Both the position numbers and the translations under genes were made by a program. This document shows positions 33,986-42,900 of a stretch of DNA of 64,000 nucleotides, piece by piece (positions within the stretch are counted from its first letter, which is position 1; each line of letters opens with the position of its first letter). The notes under the pieces are model-generated. The model did not search any database. It saw nothing but the letters and a program-made list of their open reading frames with translations, and had not been told where the DNA came from. The stretch comes from Streptomyces sp. NBRC 110611 (GTDB taxonomy: Bacteria > Actinomycetota > Actinomycetes > Streptomycetales > Streptomycetaceae). Location of the stretch: positions 778,357-842,356 of the forward strand of contig NZ_BBUY01000001.1 of the NCBI RefSeq assembly GCF_001590865.1, given 5' to 3'.

Positions 33986-34936
33986 TCAGAGCACCTTCTT
34001 CTCGGCGGGCGGGTCGCTGGGGGAGTCCTCGGACGGGCCGGAGGCCGGTCCGCCGTGGGGGCCGTCGCCGAGGTCACCGCCTCCATTCTCCCCGTCCTCG
34101 TCGGCACGGGCGGGGCGGGGCACCAGGGTCAGGCTGCCGGAGACAGAGGTGACCTTGAGCGAGCCGGTGCCCGCGCCCAGCGCCCCGGTGATCTTCTTCG
34201 CGCCCCACTGGCCGCTGACCCGCAGCTCGTCGAAGGCGTTGGCGACCGTGCCGGACGTGGTGTTGGCCTCCACTCGCGCGTCGGCCGGATCGGGGAGCCG
34301 GATGGCGACGTCCCCGGAGACCGTGGTCAGCGCGATATCGGCGCCTTGGGCCGGGTCGAGATCGAGGACCATGTCGCCGCTGACCGATTCGGCGCGCACC
34401 CCGCAGCCCGTGCCGTCGATGACCGTCAGGTCGCCGGAGACGGAGTTGAACCGCAGATCGCCGGTGAGCGACTGCACCTCGACATCGCCCGACACCGTCT
34501 CCGCCCGTACCGCTCCGGTCAGCCCGACGAGCGTGCTCCTGCCGGAGGCGCCCCGGACCTCCGTACGGCCCGAGATGCCGGAGACGACCGTACCGGCGCT
34601 GATCGCGCCGACCTCGACGTGAGTGCCGGCCGGCACCGTCACCGAGATCACCGCGCTGCGCTCCCACCCTCTGCGGTCGAGGAACTTCAGGAAATTCCGC
34701 CACGGGAGGTCCTCGTAGGCGACGGAGAGTGTGCCGTCGGCGCACGAGACGGTCAGCGGCGGGCCGTGCAGCTCGCTGATCTCCAGGCGGGCGGGGCCGT
34801 CGTCCGGCGTGCCGACGACATTCACCGTGCCGCCGAACACGCGGACCCGGAGCGCGCTGACCGGCTCCGCGATCTCCATCGTGCGTGGTTCGGCCACCTG
34901 CGTCTGATTCTGTGACCACGCGGTCCGTGCTGACAT
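33986..34936 (-). CDS. DUF4097 beta-strand-repeat protein
   Basis: A 316-aa protein whose middle is a right-handed beta-helix-like array of TVSGDV / SVSGDL / TTSGTV turns (about 110-265), typical of DUF4097 (adhesin-like head domain). No signal peptide or membrane helix is visible, and the C-terminal 50 residues are Gly/Pro/Asp-rich and disordered. Function is unknown; these proteins commonly sit with PadR regulators and respond to envelope stress. GGGGAGG precedes ATG 34936. Confidence 0.8.
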   Translation of the reverse strand: MSARTAWSQNQTQVAEPRTMEIAEPVSALRVRVFGGTVNVVGTPDDGPARLEISELHGPPLTVSCADGTLSVAYEDLPWRNFLKFLDRRGWERSAVISVTVPAGTHVEVGAISAGTVVSGISGRTEVRGASGRSTLVGLTGAVRAETVSGDVEVQSLTGDLRFNSVSGDLTVIDGTGCGVRAESVSGDMVLDLDPAQGADIALTTVSGDVAIRLPDPADARVEANTTSGTVANAFDELRVSGQWGAKKITGALGAGTGSLKVTSVSGSLTLVPRPARADEDGENGGGDLGDGPHGGPASGPSEDSPSDPPAEKKVL

Positions 34937-34970
34937 TCCCGGCCTCCCCTGGGTAGCACTGCAACGCAAC

Positions 34971-35003
34971 ATATCGCGTTCTCGATAAACACGATATATC
35001 GCG
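34971..35003. promoter_or_regulatory. Operator region of DUF4097/PadR operon
   Basis: ATATCGCG occurs directly repeated (34971-34978 and 34996-35003), and CGATATATCG (34992-35001) is a perfect dyad in a markedly AT-rich patch. This fits PadR autoregulation. Confidence 0.5.
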
Positions 35004-35144
35004 GGAGGGGGAAGTCAAGCGATCCCCACCCTGAGCCCACCCTGAGTCGTCCCTGACCTTTCTTGTCGTTGCCCTCAGGGGTGTGGGGTGGGTCCCGTAG
35101 GGGGCGGCCGGGCGGGGGGGGATCGGGCCGCTTCTGCTCCTCGG

Positions 35145-35327
35145 CTACTCGTCGTCGTCCTCGTCGTCCAGCCGCGCCAGCCAGGTGGCCAGGCGCTCCA
35201 CCGGCACCTCGAAGTCAGGGTTCAGGTCGACGAACATACGCAGCTGATCGGCGAGCCAGGCGAGGGTGACCTCCTCCTCGCCGCGCCGGTTCTCCAGCTC
35301 TTCGATGCCACGGTCAGTGAAATACAC
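35145..35327 (-). CDS. Small acidic protein, DUF6104 family
   Basis: A 60-aa protein starting MYFTDRGIEELE and ending in an acidic tail (DDEDDDE). I recognise it as the widespread actinobacterial DUF6104 family, of unknown function, with a short HTH-like helix pair. GTG 35327 is preferred because GGTGGAG lies 5 nt upstream and family members begin at this Tyr-Phe; the ORF could start seven codons earlier. It is divergent from the conflict-type locus. Confidence 0.75.
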   Translation of the reverse strand: MYFTDRGIEELENRRGEEEVTLAWLADQLRMFVDLNPDFEVPVERLATWLARLDDEDDDE

Positions 35328-35712
35328 GCGCTCTCCACCAGGGGTCATGGGATTTTCCCGGCCAGGATAGGCAGGCCCGCAGGCTCACGCTGCCTGGTGG
35401 TCCAGCGGTCCCTTCGTGGTGTCCTGCGCTATCGTCGTCAGCCACGCGCCGGCGGGTCGGTATGGCAATCCGCTCCGACATCCGAAGTGACGTTGCGCAC
35501 CAGAGTTGTTGGGGCTTTCCGAAGCGGGGCGGTGGGGCTCCGCGGCGCAGATTCAGGGATGAGCTTGTTCCCCGTAACCCGTAACCGGGGGAGCCTGCAC
35601 TCAAGAAGAGGGACAAGAAGAGGGACAAGAAGAGGAACAAGAAGTAGGGACAACGGGACAACGGCCCTGCGGCAATAGGGGAATTGCCGTCCAGGGGGAG
35701 CAGGAGGCCGTG
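35328..35712. promoter_or_regulatory. Upstream region of the Trypco1/protease operon
   Basis: About 385 nt without a supported gene. The right half is less GC-rich and contains a four-copy 12-bp purine-rich tandem repeat (35603-35651). A 39-codon Arg-rich frame (35559-35678) runs across the repeat but has a poor start and no homology. Confidence 0.45.
35603..35651 (+). repeat. 12-bp purine tandem repeat, four copies
   Basis: AAGAAGAGGGAC at 35603 and 35615, AAGAAGAGGAAC at 35627, and AAGAAGTAGGGAC at 35639. Being one-strand purine and Shine-Dalgarno-like, it lies in the leader of the protease operon, 60 nt before the first start codon. Confidence 0.6.
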
Positions 35713-36156
35713 ATGCAAGATCGTGCACAGCGCATCGAACTGCCCGACGGTACGGAGGTCTGGGCCCGGGTGTCCCGGCTGGACGTCCCGGGGCTCGACG
35801 GGGCGGACGGGGAGTGGGCCGACGGTTCGGCCGACGGGGAAGGCGGGGAATTCGAGGACGTCGGCGCCTGGGACGCGCTGGGTGCCCGCGTCGAGGGGCT
35901 CCGCGAGCTGATCGGCGGAGTCGCGGCGAGCGTCCGCCAGGCCGCTGAGCGGGTCGCCCCGCACGAGACGAGTGTGACCTTCGGTGTGGAGCTCTCGGCC
36001 AAGCCGGGCAAGGCCGTCGCCCTGCTCGCGGACGGAGAGGGCAAGGCGGGCCTCTCCGTGACGCTCACCTGGCGCCGCGACGGCGGAGCGCCGGCACCGG
36101 AGGAGCGGCCCGGGACAGCCGACGGCCGCCGGGAGCCCGACGCTTCGGACCGCTGA
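35713..36156 (+). CDS. Trypco1-domain (CU044_2847 type) protein
   Basis: A 147-aa protein. The beta-rich core (RIELPDGTEVWARV; HETSVTFGVELSAKPGKAVALLADGEGKAGLSVTLTWRR) matches the trypsin-co-occurring domain 1 family known from NTP-dependent conflict systems. A helix (about 50-85) separates the two halves. The tail is disordered. Its stop overlaps the protease ATG by 1 nt (TGATG), the family's characteristic linkage. It may bind, inhibit or recruit for the protease; this is inference. ATG 35713 is chosen for spacing from AGGAGG. Confidence 0.8.
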   Translation: MQDRAQRIELPDGTEVWARVSRLDVPGLDGADGEWADGSADGEGGEFEDVGAWDALGARVEGLRELIGGVAASVRQAAERVAPHETSVTFGVELSAKPGKAVALLADGEGKAGLSVTLTWRRDGGAPAPEERPGTADGRREPDASDR

Positions 36157-38435
36157 TGGCGCGCCCCGAGGAACCCATCGGCCGCCGCGCCGACCGTGCC
36201 CGCTACGCACACCTCCTCGACCACGCCGGACGCACCACCGTCGGACTCCGCGCCGGACCGGACGCGGCCGACGGCCGACTCTGGGGAAGCGGTGTGCTGA
36301 TCGCGCCAGGGTGGGTGCTGACCTGCGCTCATGTGCTCGCCGAGCGCGACGGGCGGCCCCGTGGCGCGGGCGCCGACGGGGTCGTCGGGGTGGTCGGGGG
36401 CCCGTTCGGCGGCCGGGTGGTGGCTGCGCGCCGGGTGTACGACCTCAGCCGGCCCGCCCGGGAGGCCGGACGCGCCGCGGCGCGCACCGATCTCGCCCTG
36501 GTGTGTCTGCTCGATACGGAGATCCAGCACCCGTGCGCCTGGCTCAGCGATCAGCCCGCGACGCTCCTGGAGGACGCGTACATCTTCCGGGGACATGACC
36601 AGCAGGGGGGAAGCGGTCAGCAGGGCGGTCGTGGCATGCCGGGTGCCGGCGACGGAGTGGACGCCGTGGGTGGGGTGGACACCGTGGGCGGTGTGGACGG
36701 CGCGGGCGGGGCGGCACCCGTGGTGCGTGAGCCGGGTGGAGGGCGGCGCGGTGTCGACGGGGCGGCCGGAGGCCGGAGCGGTCCTGTCGCGCCCGCCGTG
36801 TCCGTGGATCCGTTCATCGCGGTCCGGTTCGGCGCCCGGGACGCCCGTGGTCTGCAGTTCGGCAGCGATGTCCGGGTGACGCCCGGAGCGTCCGGCGGGC
36901 CGTTGCTCGACTGCGACCGCGGTGAGGTGGTCGGCATCGTCAAGGGCCGCCATCAGCAGGACCATGTGGGGCTCGCGGTGCCGGTCACCGCGCTGCGCGG
37001 GCTGGGCCCCGAGCATCTGGTCGAGGGTGCCGGGGGCGCCGAGGGTGCCGAGGACCTCGGGGCCGATCCGTATCACGCGTTGCTGAGCCTGCACGACCGC
37101 TGGCACTGGGCCGGCCAGGACCTCGGCCGGGCCGGCGAGCCCACCTGGTTCGACGCGCAGCATGCGATCATGTCGGGCCGTGGCCGGCTGTGGGGCGTAC
37201 AGGAGCGGCTGCAGGCGCTCGATCTGCTCGCCCGGCTGCCCGCGCCACGCGACCCGCTGATGGTGGAGGCCGCGGTGGGCGAGGTACTGGAGCGCGGGGC
37301 GCGGCCCGGTGCCTGGTCGCTGCGTACCTGGCGGGACGGCCATGGGGCGCTCTATCAGGGCAGCGACCCGTACACCGAACTGCGGACCTTTGTGCACTAT
37401 CTGCGGATCGTGGCCCAGGTGACGGCCGACGAGGTGCGTGACGTACCGGGCGAGGAGGCCGCGGCGGTACGCGAAGAGGCGGACCGGCTAGAGCGGTTCG
37501 TCCGGGACAAGGCGGTCGTGCTGCATGCGCAGGACCGCCACAGGATCGGGCCGGTGCGCCGGCGGCCGCGCTCCGTGCTCGTGGAGTTCGAGCCGCTCCA
37601 CTACGGGGAGGGCGCGCACGAGCTCTACAACTGGTCGGTCAGCGAGGGGTACGGCCAGGGGCAGTGGCTGCGGGTGGACGTCCAGGAGTCGGCCGGCGGG
37701 GTGCCGTTCGAGAAGGCGAGGGAGCAGGTGCTGCGGCGGCTCGGCGGCCGGCTGCTGCAGGCCGACAGCGCCGCCGGGCCGGGCGCCCGGGTGCGCCTGG
37801 AGGTCGCCGTCCCCGAAGGCCGCTGGCACACCGCCGCCGGCCAGTGGGAGGTCGCCGCCTCGACCCGGCGCACCGCCCGGCTCCGGCCGGTGGGCCCGGT
37901 GCGCGCGGTGATCCTGCGCGACCAGGGGCGGCCGCTCGACCCGGCCTGGCTGCGCCGCTGGCAGGACCTCACGGCGGCCCCCGCGCTGCGGGCGCTGCGC
38001 GTCCTGCCGTCCGAGGGCGCCGGTGTGCGCCCCGGTGCCGGCTCCTCCGCCGCGTCGTTCTGGCGGCTGCTGGAGACGGCGGACGAGGGGGCGCTGCCCG
38101 CGCTGTGCCACACGGTCGCCGACGGGCTCGGACGGGACGCGGTGGGCGCCGCCCTGGACACCGGCTTCCCGGCCGCGCTGTGGCAGGCCGACGGCCATGG
38201 CGGCGGGCGGGGGTGCGATGCGTCCTGCGAGGAATTCCACCGTGGGATACGGGAGTTGCTCGCGGCCGCGGGCGGCGTGGCCCAGCTGCCCGAGCTGGTC
38301 CGGGAGCTGCGCGCGAAGGCGGCCGAGGCCGCGGAGGAGGGTGCGCGCTGGGCCCGGGATCTGGTGCTCCTCTACGACGATCCGGAGGACCCGATACCGC
38401 AGCTGTGCACGGACCGGCCTCAGGTGTCGCCGTGA
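36156..38435 (+). CDS. Trypsin-like serine protease with VMAP-type C-terminal domain
   Basis: A 759-aa protein. The N-terminal trypsin-like domain has the triad His59 (LTCAHVL), Asp112 (RTDLALV) and Ser246 (TPGASGGPL). No signal peptide is present, so it acts inside the cell. An expanded Gly/Val/Asp linker (about 150-215) between Asp and Ser includes three 18-bp in-frame repeats. Residues about 290-759 resemble the vWA-MoxR-associated protein C-terminal domain, including LVEFEPLHYGEGAHELYNWSV. In ternary systems this protein is the presumed effector, released or directed by the MoxR/vWA pair. Translation is coupled to the Trypco1 gene. Confidence 0.82.
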   Translation: MARPEEPIGRRADRARYAHLLDHAGRTTVGLRAGPDAADGRLWGSGVLIAPGWVLTCAHVLAERDGRPRGAGADGVVGVVGGPFGGRVVAARRVYDLSRPAREAGRAAARTDLALVCLLDTEIQHPCAWLSDQPATLLEDAYIFRGHDQQGGSGQQGGRGMPGAGDGVDAVGGVDTVGGVDGAGGAAPVVREPGGGRRGVDGAAGGRSGPVAPAVSVDPFIAVRFGARDARGLQFGSDVRVTPGASGGPLLDCDRGEVVGIVKGRHQQDHVGLAVPVTALRGLGPEHLVEGAGGAEGAEDLGADPYHALLSLHDRWHWAGQDLGRAGEPTWFDAQHAIMSGRGRLWGVQERLQALDLLARLPAPRDPLMVEAAVGEVLERGARPGAWSLRTWRDGHGALYQGSDPYTELRTFVHYLRIVAQVTADEVRDVPGEEAAAVREEADRLERFVRDKAVVLHAQDRHRIGPVRRRPRSVLVEFEPLHYGEGAHELYNWSVSEGYGQGQWLRVDVQESAGGVPFEKAREQVLRRLGGRLLQADSAAGPGARVRLEVAVPEGRWHTAAGQWEVAASTRRTARLRPVGPVRAVILRDQGRPLDPAWLRRWQDLTAAPALRALRVLPSEGAGVRPGAGSSAASFWRLLETADEGALPALCHTVADGLGRDAVGAALDTGFPAALWQADGHGGGRGCDASCEEFHRGIRELLAAAGGVAQLPELVRELRAKAAEAAEEGARWARDLVLLYDDPEDPIPQLCTDRPQVSP
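36654..36707 (+). repeat. In-frame 18-bp tandem repeats in protease gene
   Basis: Three units encoding GVD-x-(V/A)-G (GVDAVG, GVDTVG, GVDGAG) between the catalytic Asp and Ser codons, a slippage-prone linker. Confidence 0.6.
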
Positions 38436-38846
38436 TGACGGGGCGGCGCCTGAGGCGGGTCCGGAGCCGCCCCGGGGCGGCCGGGCACCGGTGTGCGCCC
38501 CGCAAGGCGTGGGCGCGCCTGGCGCTCGCCCGCGCCGTGCCTCCGGGCGTTCCGTCCGGAGGGGGCCGGGGAACAGGTACAAGTGGCGGGTATCGCAGGG
38601 TACTTGACCGCCCCGCGACGTCATGGCGCGAGACCGGAAAACGCCCCGGGTGCTTCCGTGCGGCCGGTTACTGTCATAGCGTCGTGGAAGACTTGTTCGT
38701 GATGACGTGACGACGTGATGGCGCGTGATGACGTGAGTGTGTGCGGCGGACGCGGGGGAAGGCCGGGGCGTGTGCCGACGTCTCCGGCGGTGCTCCCGGT
38801 TCAGCGCTCCTGACCGAATGCCGGGCCGGCGACGAGGAGTTCCGAC
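38436..38846. promoter_or_regulatory. Intergenic control region before the MoxR gene
   Basis: A 411-nt gap with no credible ORF. A 12-bp direct repeat GTGATGACGTGA occurs at 38699-38710 and 38725-38736 with a related CGACGTGATGGC between, and CATAGC/GTCATAGCGT near 38675 could be a -10. This suggests the MoxR-vWA pair has its own promoter and regulator apart from the protease operon. Confidence 0.4.
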
Positions 38847-39947
38847 GTGAGCGACTGGCTCATCTACCGTGGCGCGGGGGCACCGCACGACGGCATTGAG
38901 CACCTTCCGCCGCCACCCCCATGGCGCGATTTCGACGGCGGCCCCCTGGTGGCGCCGCCGGTCCCGCTCGATCCCGCCTCCGAGCGCAGGCTCGGCGTGC
39001 GGCACCGCGAGGCCAGCCACCACCGCCCCGGCGAGACCGAGCGCGAGCTGGTCAACGCCGCGCTCTATCTGCGCAGACCACTGCTGGTGACCGGCGCACC
39101 GGGCAGCGGCAAGAGCACCCTGGCGCACGCGGTCGCGTACGAGCTCGGCCTGGGCCGGGTGCTCAGCTGGCCGGTCGTCAGCCGGAGCACGCTCCGCGAC
39201 GGCCTCTACGACTACGACGCCATCGGCCGCCTCCAGGACCTGCAGATAGCCCGCGCTGCCACCGCCGCCGGACCTGGTGCCGCCACCGCCGCCGGCCCGG
39301 GTGGCGAGGCCGGCGCCGGACCCGGTGGCGAGGCCGGCGCCGATCCGGCCGACGAACCCGGCGGCGGCATCGGCCGCTATATCCGCCTCGGCCCGCTGGG
39401 GACGGCCCTGCTGCCCGCCGCCCGGCCCCGCGTACTGCTCGTCGACGAGCTCGACAAGAGTGACATCGATCTGCCCAACGACCTCCTGAACGTCCTGGAG
39501 GAAGGGGAGTTCAGGGTTCCGGAGCTGGAGCGGCTGGCCGGATCCGCCCCCGAGGTGCGGGTGCTCAGCGACGACGGCACCCGGGTGACGGTCCGCGACG
39601 GCCGGGTGCGCTGCCACGCCTTCCCCTTCATCGTCCTGACCAGCAACGGTGAACGGGACTTCCCGGCACCCCTGTTGCGCCGCTGTATCCACCTCCACAT
39701 CCCGGCCCCCGACAAGGAGCGGCTGGCCGGTATGGTGCGGGCCCACTTCGGCGAGGGGGCCGCCGAACGCTACGAAGCGGTGATCGACCGCTTCCTGGAC
39801 CGCGAACCGGGCGATGTGCGCGCCGTCGACCAGCTCTTCAACGCCATCCACCTCACCCAGAAGGCGGGCTGGACGGACGAGGACGAGGAGGAGACCCGAC
39901 GGCGCCTGACGGTGGAGCTGATGCGGCCGCTCGACCGGACGAGGTGA
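38847..39947 (+). CDS. MoxR-family AAA+ ATPase
   Basis: A 366-aa AAA+ ATPase. Walker A GAPGSGKST is at about 83-91, Walker B VLLVDELDKSD at about 196-206, and sensor-1 is VLTSN. Low-complexity Ala/Gly residues at about 137-174, encoded by 24-bp repeats, interrupt the AAA core between Walker A and B. GAGGAG precedes the GTG start. Its stop overlaps the vWA gene start by 4 nt (GTGA), the classical MoxR-vWA pairing. It is expected to remodel or load the vWA partner or its target with ATP hydrolysis. Confidence 0.9.
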   Translation: MSDWLIYRGAGAPHDGIEHLPPPPPWRDFDGGPLVAPPVPLDPASERRLGVRHREASHHRPGETERELVNAALYLRRPLLVTGAPGSGKSTLAHAVAYELGLGRVLSWPVVSRSTLRDGLYDYDAIGRLQDLQIARAATAAGPGAATAAGPGGEAGAGPGGEAGADPADEPGGGIGRYIRLGPLGTALLPAARPRVLLVDELDKSDIDLPNDLLNVLEEGEFRVPELERLAGSAPEVRVLSDDGTRVTVRDGRVRCHAFPFIVLTSNGERDFPAPLLRRCIHLHIPAPDKERLAGMVRAHFGEGAAERYEAVIDRFLDREPGDVRAVDQLFNAIHLTQKAGWTDEDEEETRRRLTVELMRPLDRTR

Positions 39948-42900
39948 CTGCGGTGCCGCCCGGGGAGCCCGGTTCCGCTGCCGGGCCCCTCGACGAGCTG
40001 GTCGGCCGGCTGACCGCGGCGGGGGTGCCCGCCGATGCGCGGGCGATGGCCGACGCCCTCTGGCTCGCCCAGTGGATCACACCGGACGAGGAGGCGGCCG
40101 GAGAGGCCGCCGGTGCCGAAGCGGCCGGTGTGGCCGGTGGGGCAGGTGCGGACTGGCCGGATGGTGCAGATCCGGCCACTTTCCGGGTGGGGCCGGGTGG
40201 CCCGGGGGACCTTCCGTCCGCGGGGGCGGATCCGGCGCGCGACGGCGGATCGCCGCCCGGCGGCGCGTCCGGAGAGCACGGGGCGGACGACCCCGCCCTC
40301 CGGGACGGCACCCGCCGCCGGGTCGCCGGACTGCTGTCCGCCCGGGACATGAGGGAACCGCCCACGCCGTCAGGGCAGTGGGGGAGGGGCGCCGACCCGG
40401 ACCGCCACCGCCTCGGCGAGGTCGCCGTCCCGATCGCCTCCGCCTTCGGCGGAACGCTGCCGTTGCAGCGCGCCCTGCGCCCCGTCCAGCGCTACCGCGC
40501 GCCGTCCGCCCCGCTCCGCCACCGCCTCGACGAGCCCGCCACCGCCGAGCTCTCCGCGCACGCCGAAATGATCATCCCGGTGCTGCGCGGGGTGCACCGC
40601 CGTGCCGCCGCCCTGCGGCTCCTGATGGACGGATCGTCCTCGATGGCCGTCTGGGAGCAGCTGCTGCACGACCTGCGCCAGGTCTGCGAGCGGGTGGGCG
40701 CCTTCCGGGACGTCACGGTGCACTACCTCCACCCCCACGGCCCGGACGTCGGCGTCACCGTGGCCCCGGGGCCGGGCCACCCGCCGCGCCCCGCCGACCA
40801 GTTGCACGACCCCACGGGCCACCACCTCACCCTCGTCATCAGCGACTGCGCCGGTCCCCTCTGGCAGGACGGCCGGATGCAGCGGCTGCTGTACCGCTGG
40901 GCGGCCGACGCCCCGCTCGCCGTCGTCCAGCCGCTGCCCCAGCGGATGTGGGCGCGTACGCTGCTGCCCGCCGTCCCCGGCACCCTCGTCCGCCGCCAGG
41001 GCCCCTATCGGGCGCTCGACTTCACACCCGCCAGACGCCGCCGGCAGCCGGTGGCCCCGGACGCGGCGTCCGGAGCACCCCGAGAACGCGCCATCCCGGT
41101 GCTGTCCGCGACCCCGTCCGCCCTCAGCTCCTGGGCCCGGCTGGCCGCCGCCGAGGCGGGCCTCTCCCTGCGCGGTGCGGCCTCCGTCGTCCGTGCCGAC
41201 CACGGCGCGGTGGCCCCGGCCGGCCTGCCGTCGACGACCCTGCCGGGCGAACCGGCCCGGATGGTCCGCGAGTTCGACCAGCAGGCCTCGCCCGCCGCCC
41301 GGCTGCTCGCCGTGCACCTCTCGGCCGTCCCGCTGGCCCTGCCCGTCATCCAGCTCGTGCAGCGCGCGATGCTGCCGCAGACCGGCCCGGCCGAGCTCGC
41401 CGAGGTGCTGCTCAGCGGACTGGTCGTCCAAATCCCGCCGGCCGTGGGGCCGTCCGGGGCGGGGACCCCTCCACTCTCCTCACGGGACGAGGGGAAGGGC
41501 ACGGCCACCGGCCCCTGGTACGACTTCGTGCCCGGTGTCCGCGACGAACTCCTCGGCCGGCTCAGCGCCGGAGAGGCAGCCCTGGTCCTCAAACACTGCT
41601 CGCTCTACATCGAGCGCACCTTCGGGCGCAGCGCCCGCAACTTCCCGGCCGTCGCGGTCGCCATGCTCTCCGGCAGCGGACGCGAGCCGGAGACCGGCCA
41701 GCGTGCCGTCCCCGAACCCTTCGCCCGGGTCTCCGAACGAGTGCTGCGCCGCTTCGAACCGGCCCTGCGTCCACCCGGTGATCCGCCGTCGTACGTATCC
41801 GACGGCCCGGCCTCGCAGGGCACGGCCCTCCTCCAGCGCTACGAGCAGGACCGCACCGTCCGCGATCTGATCGAGGCCGTCCGCCTGCTGCGTGCCGCCG
41901 CCGAGCGCCTGCCGCCGGCCGGTACCGACCTCGCCCGCGCCCTGCTGCACGCCTGGGCGCGCTGGCGCCAGCCGGACGCCCTGGAGGAGGCCGAACGGGC
42001 CGCCCGGGCGGCGCTCGGGGCCGCCCATGGGGAAGGCACCGACGGGGCCGGGGCCGGGGGCGACGTCACCGGGGGCGAGGCGACCGGGGATGAGGCGACC
42101 GGGGACGACATGACCCGGGAGGCCGAGCGCGCCCGGGCGCTGATCGTGCTCGGCCGGGTCGCCCACGCCCGGGCCCGCGAACGCCGCTCCGCCGGCACCC
42201 CGGCCGAGGAACGTACCGCCCTCACCGACGCCGCCCGCCATCTGCGGGCCGCCTGCGGGCTGATGAGCCTGATCGACCCCCGTGTCCTGGAGAGCATGGT
42301 GCTGCGCACCGAGGTGCTGCGGCGACTGGCCGCGCTGCCCGGGCCGGAAGACGCGGGACCGGAGGGCACCGGTCCGGAGGAGGGCACCCACGCTGCGGAG
42401 GCCCAGGCCCAGGCAGGCGCAGGGGCAGGGGCGGGTACCCGCGCTCCCGACCCCCTCGTCGAGGCCGAGCGCTCCCTCACCACGCTCCTCGACCAGTGGC
42501 CCAGCGGCGAGCAGGTCCCCGGTGAGGCCTACGCCGCCCGGGGCGCGGTGCTGCTCGACCAGGCCCGCCGGGCCGCCCCGGCCCCCCGTGGTCACAAGGA
42601 CCGGGGAGGCTCTCCCGTCCCGGCGGGCCCGGGACCCGCCGAGGCGCTGGCGGTGCGGGCCGCCGACGACCTCGACACCGCCGTCGTCCTGCTGCGCCGC
42701 CGCGGCAGCACCGCCGACCGGCTGGTCTGCGAGACCCTGCTCGGCCTGGCCGCGGCCCGTGAGCTGCACGGCGGCGCGGTCCTGCCGTCCGTGCTGCCCA
42801 CCCTCGAACGCGCCCGGGAGATGGCGCACGCCCTCGACGACCCGGCGCTGGAGGCCGCCGGCCTGCGCCGGATAGCCGCCGCCCAGCGGGCTGTCCACAC

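Noticed and set aside
35559..35678. Arg-rich 39-codon frame over the purine repeat
   Set aside because: The repeat alone produces the RRGT pattern; the start is poorly placed relative to AGGG and there is no recognisable homology.
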